Of a stretch of 11,568 nt of DNA, positions 7,282 through 11,568 are shown one piece after another. The DNA lies in NCBI GenBank assembly GCA_030684415.1, contig JAUXNL010000470.1, positions 1 through 11,568 of the forward strand. The letters run 5' to 3'. The stretch comes from Moraxellaceae bacterium. Its GTDB lineage: Bacteria > Pseudomonadota > Gammaproteobacteria > Pseudomonadales > Moraxellaceae. Under the pieces are notes generated by a model that did not search any database, was not told where the DNA came from, and was given only the letters and a program-made list of their open reading frames with translations. Position numbers and translations under genes: made by a program. Numbering within the stretch: position 1 is the first letter of the stretch; each line of letters starts with the position of its first letter.

Positions 7282-7346
7282 CATAGCAGTTTCACTCCAG
7301 TCAGCGGTACTGAAGGCCCACGTGAGCGGCCGAGTGGGCTGCTATG
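7282..7346. repeat. Imperfect inverted repeat upstream of yajD
   Basis: Arms CATAGCAG-TTT-CACTC (7282-7297) and GAGTG-GG-CTGCTATG (7332-7346) pair for 13 bp with a small internal loop and enclose about 34 bp. An inner alternative pairing GCCCAC/GTGGGC also exists. It lies 50-115 bp before the yajD start and may form a cruciform or be a worn short element; no T-run follows. Confidence 0.5.
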
Positions 7347-7427
7347 AAACGCTGGGGTGTTGCGCTGGGGTATAGGCGTTGACCGCCATGCGGCCGGTCG
7401 AGGGCCGTGTTAATGGCCGGTAGGCAC

Positions 7428-7456
7428 TGGGTCCCCGCCTGCGCGGGGACGACGAA
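7428..7456. repeat. Palindromic dispersed repeat, copy 1 (29 nt)
   Basis: Identical over 29 nt to the copy at 7591-7619. The core is an 8-bp inverted repeat GTCCCCGC/GCGGGGAC around CTGC, followed by GACGAA. From memory, this palindrome is abundant between genes in several proteobacteria and often mistaken for CRISPR. It may form an RNA hairpin at the ends of transcripts. Confidence 0.8.
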
Positions 7457-7567
7457 GTGGGTGCCCATAACGGATGCGGAGTTCGGCAGGAGTCACTGGC
7501 CTAAGCCTGTGGCATGAGTCTCTGATATGACTCCCTGGCATGATTCGCCGGTAGGGATATCTGCCAC

Positions 7568-7580
7568 GCGGGGACGACGA
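7568..7580. repeat. Partial palindromic repeat (13 nt right part)
   Basis: GCGGGGACGACGA matches the right half of the 29-nt repeat but the left half is missing, leaving a decayed copy 11 bp before copy 2. Confidence 0.55.
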
Positions 7581-7590
7581 CAGGGCGGCT

Positions 7591-7619
7591 TGGGTCCCCG
7601 CCTGCGCGGGGACGACGAA
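7591..7619. repeat. Palindromic dispersed repeat, copy 2 (29 nt)
   Basis: Same 29 nt and same orientation as the copy at 7428, starting 163 bp later. It lies 38 bp after the stop codon of the minus-strand mmsR, where the hairpin could end or protect its mRNA. Confidence 0.8.
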
Positions 7620-7656
7620 CACCTCGCCAGTGCGGGCCGCCATGAAGCGCAGCGCC

Positions 7657-8541
7657 CTACCCGCGCTTGAGCGCGCGGTAGGCGCTCGGCGCCATGCCGA
7701 TGATCTGGCGGAACTGGCGCGAGAAATAATGTGCGTCGGCATAGCCCAGCCGGTTGGCGATCTCGCCAATACCGTCTTCGCCGGCATCGAGCCATTCGCA
7801 GGCACGCGCCATGCGCCGATGCAGGAAGTGCTGCACCGGCGCCTGCCCGGTGGCGCTGCGAAAGCGGCGAGCGAAATGGAACTTCTCCATGCCGGCAACG
7901 GCGGCCAGCTCAGCCAGCGTGATCGGCTGATCGAGATGGGCCTGCATCCAGGCCTGCACGGCGGCCACGTCGAGCCGGCCGGACGAGCGCAAAGCGCCCT
8001 GCCCGGCCTGCGCCAGCAGCCCGAGCAGCAGCCGCAGGCGTGCTGTCATCACTTGCAGGGCGTCCGGCTCGTAACCGCCCGCACGCGACTCGAGCAGTGC
8101 GCGCCACTCCGCCAGCAACAGTGGCGACAGCCCCGGATGCAGCCGACGCCACGCCTGCCCGGCCAGCAGCGGTGCTAGCCAGGCCTGCACGGCGTCGCCA
8201 CCAAAATGGGCCCAGTACAACGTCCAGGGCTGACCCACATCGGCGGCATAGGCATGGGCCACCCCCGCGGGCAGCAGCACGGCGTCGCCGGGGCCGATGG
8301 GCTGGCGCTGGCCGTCGACCTCCAGCCAGCCTCGGCCCTGCACGCAGTGCATCAGCAGATGATCTTCGTGCTCGGCGCGGCTACGCTGCATGGCGTGGCC
8401 AATGGCCTGCACGTACTGGCCGACGGCCTCTGGATGGCAGTCGCGGCTGCGCACATCGGCCGCCAGCAGCCCGAGGGCAAACGGCGGAATGACATAGCGC
8501 CGGCTGGCACTATCCAGTGCCCAGGACGACAGCAACGGCAT
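7657..8541 (-). CDS. mmsR: AraC-family transcriptional activator, probable MmsR
   Basis: 294 residues. The N-terminal half is a cupin-type sensing domain (about residues 15-125) with HEDHLLMHCVQGRG and a G-P-G-D-A-V-L-L-P-A-G-V-A-H strand pair (83-96). The C-terminal 100 residues hold the two AraC helix-turn-helix units: T-L-A-E-L-A-A-V-A-G-M (208-218), and I-G-E-I-A-N-R-L-G-Y (258-267) followed by YFSRQFRQIIGMAPSAYR. It is divergent from mmsA, the arrangement of mmsR-mmsAB in Pseudomonas aeruginosa, where MmsR activates valine catabolic genes; the inducer would be a valine breakdown product. The ATG at 8541 is preferred over the TTG at 8550 because AAGGAG (8552-8557) would touch the latter. 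The gene name rests on context and domain type. Confidence 0.82.
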   Translation of the reverse strand: MPLLSSWALDSASRRYVIPPFALGLLAADVRSRDCHPEAVGQYVQAIGHAMQRSRAEHEDHLLMHCVQGRGWLEVDGQRQPIGPGDAVLLPAGVAHAYAADVGQPWTLYWAHFGGDAVQAWLAPLLAGQAWRRLHPGLSPLLLAEWRALLESRAGGYEPDALQVMTARLRLLLGLLAQAGQGALRSSGRLDVAAVQAWMQAHLDQPITLAELAAVAGMEKFHFARRFRSATGQAPVQHFLHRRMARACEWLDAGEDGIGEIANRLGYADAHYFSRQFRQIIGMAPSAYRALKRG

Positions 8542-8551
8542 GGCAGACAAA

Positions 8552-8557
8552 CTCCTT
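8552..8557 (-). promoter_or_regulatory. Ribosome binding site of mmsR
   Basis: AAGGAG on the minus strand, 10 nt before the ATG at 8541. The alternative TTG at 8550 would leave only one base between, so the ATG is favoured. Confidence 0.65.
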
Positions 8558-8587
8558 GGGGCGGGTGAAGCCGCTGGACCACTTCAT

Positions 8588-8623
8588 GGCCGACTCTTGG
8601 CCGTTCTTGGCCGTTCTTGGCCG
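8588..8623 (-). promoter_or_regulatory. 10-bp tandem repeats with GGCCAAGA word, possible MmsR sites
   Basis: Two exact units GGCCGTTCTT (8599-8608, 8609-8618) are preceded by a near copy at 8588-8598 and followed by GGCCG. Read on the minus strand, each junction gives GGCCAAGA (at 8595-8602, 8605-8612, 8615-8622), the same word as in the direct repeat before mmsA. Located 47-82 bp upstream of the mmsR ATG, they could serve in autoregulation. Plain slippage of a short repeat is the alternative. Confidence 0.5.
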
Positions 8624-8782
8624 ATGGCGGCAGCCCCTCAGCCTTAAGCGGGGTCAACGACGGTCGGGTTATCCCGTGGCGCTTCAAAAGGCAGTGCGCT
8701 GGTGGCACACAGGCCAAAGGCGGCGACCACGGGCTTTTGTGGGCGGGCTACCCGATCAGGCGGCACGCCCCTCATCGAAAAC

Positions 8783-8812
8783 GCCAAGATAGTCCACCTG
8801 CCGGCCAAGATA
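8783..8812 (+). promoter_or_regulatory. Direct repeat GCCAAGATA-N12-GCCAAGATA, probable MmsR operator
   Basis: GCCAAGATA occurs exactly at 8783-8791 and 8804-8812, starts 21 bp apart, which is the half-site geometry of AraC-family activators. The proximal copy ends 5 bp before a candidate -35 element, fitting an activator touching RNA polymerase at the mmsA promoter. Binding by MmsR is inferred, not shown. Confidence 0.65.
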
Positions 8813-8817
8813 TGCAA

Positions 8818-8846
8818 TTTCACAGCCGCTGCTGTGGTGATACAAA
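8818..8846 (+). promoter_or_regulatory. mmsA: Candidate mmsA promoter
   Basis: TTTCAC (8818-8823) and TACAAA (8841-8846) are 17 bp apart. Both are weak matches to sigma-70 elements, as expected for an activator-dependent promoter directly downstream of the direct repeat. An alternative -10 is GATACA at 8839. Confidence 0.4.
8821..8836. repeat. Short palindrome CACAGC-N4-GCTGTG
   Basis: A 6+6 bp inverted repeat with a 4-bp centre lying inside the spacer of the candidate mmsA promoter. It could be a binding site for a second regulator or chance. Confidence 0.4.
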
Positions 8847-8915
8847 AACAACATCCTCCCAAACAGGCCGCCGGCGCCGTTCCGCTGCCGGCCATCACGA
8901 CGCGAGAGCCCGACC

Positions 8916-10418
8916 ATGACCGCCCCCCGCATCCCGCTACTGCTCGAAGGCCAGTTCCAGGCCAGCGCCGCCACACATACGCAAGCCGTGCGCAATCCGG
9001 CCACGCAGGAAGTGCTGGCAGAAGTGCCCTTTGCCACCGCCGACGAAGTCGACCGCGCAGTAGCGGCGGCAAAAGAAGCCTTCAAGAGCTGGCGCGAAGT
9101 GGCGCCGCCGCAGCGCGCCCGCGTCATGCTCACTTTCCAGCACTTGCTGAAAAAGCATCACGACGAGCTAGCGGAAATTCTGGCCAAAGAAACCGGCAAG
9201 ACATTTGCGGATGCCAAGGGCGATGTCTGGCGCGGCATCGAGGTGGTCGAGCACGCCTGTAATGTGTCCAGCCTGTTGATGGGCGAGACGGTGGAAAACG
9301 TGGCCGGCGGCATCGACACCTATTCGCTGGTGCAGCCACTGGGCGTGTGCGTGGGCATCACACCGTTCAACTTTCCGGCCATGATTCCGCTGTGGATGTT
9401 TCCGCTGGCCATCGCCTGCGGCAACACTTTCGTGCTCAAGCCGTCCGAGCAGGACCCGATGACGCCAACGCGTATCGCCGAACTCTTTCTTGAAGCCGGC
9501 GCACCGAAAAACGTGCTGCAGGTGATTCACGGCGGCCAGGATCAGGTCAACCAGTTGCTACGCCATCCCGATGTGCACGCGATTTCGTTTGTGGGGTCTG
9601 CACCGGTGGCCGAGCACATCTACCGTACCGGCACCGCACACCTCAAGCGTGTGCAGTGTTTTGCCGGCGCCAAAAACCACATGGTGGTGATGCCCGACGC
9701 GCAGCCGCAGCAAGTCGTGAATAACCTGATCGGTGCGTCGTGTGGTGCCGCCGGCCAGCGCTGCATGGCCATTTCCGTGGCCGTTCTGGTAGGTAGTGCG
9801 CGCGAGGTGATTCCGCATCTGGCCGCCTCGTTCCGCGAGCTGCGCCCCGGCGTGTGGGACGACAGTGGCGCCGCCTACGGCCCGGTCATCTCGGCAAAAG
9901 CCAAAGCGCGCATCCAGGACCTCATCCGCCAAGGTAAAGAAGAAGGCGCGGTCTGCGCCTTCGATGGCAGCGATTGCACCGTGCCGGACTATCCGCAGGG
10001 CAACTGGGTCGGCCCCACGCTGTTCACCGGCGTCACACCAGAGATGACGATTTACCGCGAAGAAATTTTCGGGCCGGTGCTGCTGGTGATCGAAGTGGAA
10101 ACACTCGCCGAGGCGATTGCCCTCATCAACGCCAACCCTTACGGCAACGGCTGCTCCATCTTCACCGCCAGTGGCGCGGCGGCACGCAAGTTCCAGCACG
10201 AAATCGAAGTCGGCCAAGTCGGCATCAACGTGCCGATTCCCGTCCCTCTGCCCTTCTTTTCCTTCACCGGCTGGAAGAAGTCTTTCCTGGGCGACCTGCA
10301 TGCCTACGGCAAGCAGGCGGTGCGTTTCTACACCGAAACCAAGACCGTGACCGCGCGCTGGTTCGACGAAGACATCGAGCACCCGCACGGCCCCAACATG
10401 ACCATCCAGTTGAAATGA
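8916..10418 (+). CDS. mmsA: Methylmalonate-semialdehyde dehydrogenase (CoA-acylating)
   Basis: 500 residues, the family's usual size. It oxidises methylmalonate semialdehyde (valine route) or malonate semialdehyde with NAD and CoA, giving propionyl-CoA or acetyl-CoA and CO2, in the cytoplasm. Visible: N-P-A-T near the N-terminus (27-30); T-P-F-N-F-P (149-154) with the oxyanion Asn152; V-L-K-P-S-E with Lys175; the NAD-binding F-V-G-S turn (225-228); and catalytic Cys283 in G-Q-R-C-M-A. Asn254 in GAKNHMVV stands where ordinary aldehyde dehydrogenases have the general-base Glu, a hallmark of this CoA-dependent family. The C-terminal HGPNM is typical. The start at 8916 gives the usual N-terminus; the RBS (GCGAGAG) is weak. 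Divergent from mmsR, which probably activates it. mmsB does not follow directly, unlike in P. aeruginosa. Confidence 0.95.
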   Translation: MTAPRIPLLLEGQFQASAATHTQAVRNPATQEVLAEVPFATADEVDRAVAAAKEAFKSWREVAPPQRARVMLTFQHLLKKHHDELAEILAKETGKTFADAKGDVWRGIEVVEHACNVSSLLMGETVENVAGGIDTYSLVQPLGVCVGITPFNFPAMIPLWMFPLAIACGNTFVLKPSEQDPMTPTRIAELFLEAGAPKNVLQVIHGGQDQVNQLLRHPDVHAISFVGSAPVAEHIYRTGTAHLKRVQCFAGAKNHMVVMPDAQPQQVVNNLIGASCGAAGQRCMAISVAVLVGSAREVIPHLAASFRELRPGVWDDSGAAYGPVISAKAKARIQDLIRQGKEEGAVCAFDGSDCTVPDYPQGNWVGPTLFTGVTPEMTIYREEIFGPVLLVIEVETLAEAIALINANPYGNGCSIFTASGAAARKFQHEIEVGQVGINVPIPVPLPFFSFTGWKKSFLGDLHAYGKQAVRFYTETKTVTARWFDEDIEHPHGPNMTIQLK

Positions 10419-10500
10419 TGCCTGTCGAGCAGAACCAGCCTGTGGATGATGCATACCGCGGCCGGCGGATAAACGCGCAATGACCTGTGCACTGCAGCAA

Positions 10501-10540
10501 CTGCAGATTCAGGAGCGGATGCAGATGCAGATGCAAATTC
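10501..10540 (+). repeat. Degenerate hexanucleotide array 1 (GCAGAT type)
   Basis: Six-base periodic text around GCGGAT, GCAGAT, GCAGAT, GCAAAT. Matching periodic text occurs at 10733-10771 with units GCGGAT, TCAGGT, ACAGAT. No coding role is seen. Confidence 0.55.
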
Positions 10541-10569
10541 ACCCGCACCACCCACAAGGAAAACAACCT

Positions 10570-10640
10570 GTGGGAGCGGCTTCAGCCGCGAAGCAGAAGA
10601 AAAATTGCCAACACCTTTTCGCGGCTAAAGCCGCTCCCAC
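10570..10640. repeat. Paired inverted REP palindromes, copy 1
   Basis: GGAGCGGCTTCAGCCGCG (within 10570-10594), itself palindromic, faces an inverted partner CGCGGCTAAAGCCGCTCC (within 10618-10640), separated by about 23 bp. Paired facing REPs are the REPIN form, moved by RAYT transposases in pseudomonads and relatives; no RAYT gene is in the window. The fold may trim or stabilise mmsA mRNA. Confidence 0.85.
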
Positions 10641-10732
10641 CAACCCCGGGAACAAGTGATGGCAGCAGTGGATGTACTCTCGACGGCAAGAGTAGATGGA
10701 TTTGCAATGACTTGTGCGGATGCAGCAACAAC

Positions 10733-10771
10733 TGCGGATTCAGGTACAGATTCAGGTGCGGATGCGAATTC
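10733..10771 (+). repeat. Degenerate hexanucleotide array 2
   Basis: Units GCGGAT, TCAGGT, ACAGAT, TCAGGT, GCGGAT, GCGAAT follow each other in six-base register, the counterpart of the array at 10501-10540. Confidence 0.55.
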
Positions 10772-10800
10772 ATCCGCACAACCGAAAAGGAAAACAACCT

Positions 10801-10871
10801 GTAGGAGCGGCTTCAGCCGCGAAGCAGAAGGTAAATTGCCAACACCTTTTCGCGGCCAAAGCCGCTCCCAC
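10801..10871. repeat. Paired inverted REP palindromes, copy 2
   Basis: The left REP at 10801-10825 differs from copy 1 at one base (GTAGG for GTGGG), and the right inverted REP at 10849-10871 differs by one base (GGCCAAAG for GGCTAAAG). It ends 17 bp before the acyl-CoA dehydrogenase start, so its hairpin lies in or near that gene's leader. Confidence 0.85.
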
Positions 10872-10888
10872 CCACCACGGAAACCGCC

Positions 10889-11568
10889 ATGCACTTTGAA
10901 CTGAGCGATGACCAAAAGGCATTTGTGGACGTGGCGCGCGATTTCGCCGAACGCGAACTTGCGCCCAATGCCGCGCGTTGGGATGCGGAACATCACTTTC
11001 CGGTCGACGTCATCCGCCGCGCGGCCGCGCTCGGCTTTTGCGGCATTTATGCCGATACAGACGCCGGCGGCATGGGGCTCTCGCGTCTGGACGCCGCGTT
11101 GATTTTCGAGCAGCTCTCGCAAGGCTGCACCGCCACGGCGGCCTACATCACCATCCACAACATGTGCACGGCCATGGTCACGCGCTTCGGCAATGCCGCA
11201 CAAAAAGCGACGTTTGGTGAAAAGCTCACCCGCGGCGAATGGCTGGCCAGCTACTGCCTGACCGAGCCCGGCGCTGGCAGCGATGCCGCGGCGCTGAAAA
11301 CGCGCGCCACGCGCGACGGCAACGACTATCTGCTCAACGGCAGCAAGATGTTCATTTCCGGCGCGGGCGCTACCGACATCCTCATCGTCATGGCGCGCAC
11401 GACCGACAACGGCGCACGCGGCATCTCCACGTTTATCGTGCCGGCCAGCATTCCCGGCATCAGCTTCGGCAAGAACGAAGAAAAAATGGGCTGGAATGCC
11501 CAGCCTACGCGCGCCATCACCTTCGACAACGTGCGCATTCCATCGGCGCTGCGGATTGGTGAAGAAGG
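10889..11568 (+). CDS. Acyl-CoA dehydrogenase, probable isobutyryl-CoA dehydrogenase (3' end outside window)
   Basis: 226 codons are visible; the family has about 380-390, so the catalytic Glu and C-terminal helices lie beyond the window. It begins MHFELSDDQKAF, the usual N-terminal helix. The central signature Y-C-L-T-E-P-G-A-G-S-D (122-132), then N-G-S-K-M-F-I-S-G-A-G, is the flavin/substrate region. These FAD enzymes make the 2,3-double bond of acyl-CoA and pass electrons to ETF. TIHNMCTAMV (88-97) resembles the short-branched, isobutyryl-CoA type, and the mmsA neighbour points to valine degradation, but the exact substrate is inference. The ATG at 10889 has a poor RBS. It follows mmsA by 470 bp of repeats, so it is either read through from mmsA or driven by a promoter not recognised here. 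Confidence 0.85.
   Translation, partial: MHFELSDDQKAFVDVARDFAERELAPNAARWDAEHHFPVDVIRRAAALGFCGIYADTDAGGMGLSRLDAALIFEQLSQGCTATAAYITIHNMCTAMVTRFGNAAQKATFGEKLTRGEWLASYCLTEPGAGSDAAALKTRATRDGNDYLLNGSKMFISGAGATDILIVMARTTDNGARGISTFIVPASIPGISFGKNEEKMGWNAQPTRAITFDNVRIPSALRIGEE

Larger units (their letters stand above)
8542..8915. other. mmsR-mmsA divergent control region
   Basis: 374 bp without a credible gene. It holds the mmsR RBS, the 10-bp tandem repeats (8588-8623), the 21-bp-spaced direct repeat (8783-8812), a candidate mmsA promoter (8818-8846) and a CACAGC/GCTGTG palindrome. Between 8624 and 8780 no further sign was found. Confidence 0.7.
10479..10641. repeat. Diverged tandem duplication, copy 1
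   Basis: A unit of about 163 bp starting GCAATGACCTGTGC, with a hexanucleotide array (10501-10540), the word GGAAAACAACCTGT, a REP pair and an end at GCCGCTCCCACC. The same order recurs 227-231 bp later (10706-10872). The hexamer part has diverged, while the REP part is nearly identical. Confidence 0.75.
10706..10872. repeat. Diverged tandem duplication, copy 2
   Basis: Second copy of the unit, with the hexamer array, GGAAAACAACCTGT and the REP pair in the same order and orientation. A small hairpin TACTCT/AGAGTA (10675-10694) lies in the spacer before it. Confidence 0.75.

Noticed and set aside
7428..7619. CRISPR array
   Set aside because: Only two full repeats 163 bp apart, strongly palindromic, with no regular spacer length and no cas genes in the window.
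8624..8780. A small gene or RNA between mmsR and mmsA
   Set aside because: Open frames exist only as parts of longer shadows. No RBS-start pair, stable hairpin with T-run or family resemblance was seen.
8702..9262. A 186-codon plus-strand frame starting before mmsA
   Set aside because: It overlaps mmsA in another frame and crosses the promoter region; the product is Arg/Pro/Ala-rich without domains.
9558..10454. A 298-codon minus-strand frame over mmsA
   Set aside because: Shadow of mmsA; no family resemblance or RBS, and it would oppose a well-supported enzyme gene.

Overview
The window looks like chromosomal DNA of a GC-rich gammaproteobacterium, Pseudomonas-like or a related oil/marine group. 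I infer this from the codon use, a YajD-type HNH protein close to the E. coli one, a divergent mmsR/mmsA pair as known from Pseudomonas aeruginosa, and pseudomonad-style REP palindromes. Species cannot be fixed from the sequence alone. The window has two halves: an accessory, defence-like region (about 1-6850) and a core catabolic region (about 6885-11568).

Accessory half. It opens inside a RhuM-type protein with a C-terminal Fic/DOC domain (1-567), followed by hsdR, the motor/nuclease subunit of a type I restriction-modification enzyme (612-3821). hsdM and hsdS are not in the window and would be expected upstream. A gene-poor stretch follows (3822-4195), possibly holding the first codons of a lost gene. 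On the opposite strand lies a self-contained class II-like Fic adenylyltransferase (4196-5725). After a 330-bp intergenic region with an AT-rich palindrome and a cluster of two and a half GGGTTTATATAAACCC-type operators comes a small winged-helix regulator (6056-6391). It is coupled by ATGA overlap to a nucleotidyltransferase gene that has lost its middle and its frame (6388-6743). A strong hairpin terminator (6819-6848) closes this block. The block reads as a defence/toxin-antitoxin island that is partly intact and partly decaying.

Core half. yajD (HNH protein) and mmsR (AraC-family activator) are both on the minus strand, separated by an inverted repeat and two identical 29-nt palindromic repeats. 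mmsR is divergent from mmsA (CoA-acylating methylmalonate-semialdehyde dehydrogenase). The mmsR-mmsA intergenic region contains the word GCCAAGA five times. Two copies form a 9-bp direct repeat with exact 21-bp spacing just upstream of a candidate mmsA promoter; three are at 10-bp spacing in the mmsR leader. I read these as probable MmsR half-sites. Beyond mmsA lies a diverged tandem duplication carrying hexanucleotide arrays and paired inverted REP palindromes, then the 5' part of an acyl-CoA dehydrogenase gene, probably isobutyryl-CoA dehydrogenase. mmsA and this gene fit valine degradation: isobutyryl-CoA is oxidised early, and methylmalonate semialdehyde is converted to propionyl-CoA at the end. 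No tRNA, rRNA, CRISPR array or intact insertion sequence was seen. No wholly new system is evident; the best leads are the regulatory site clusters and the altered Fic/NTase genes.
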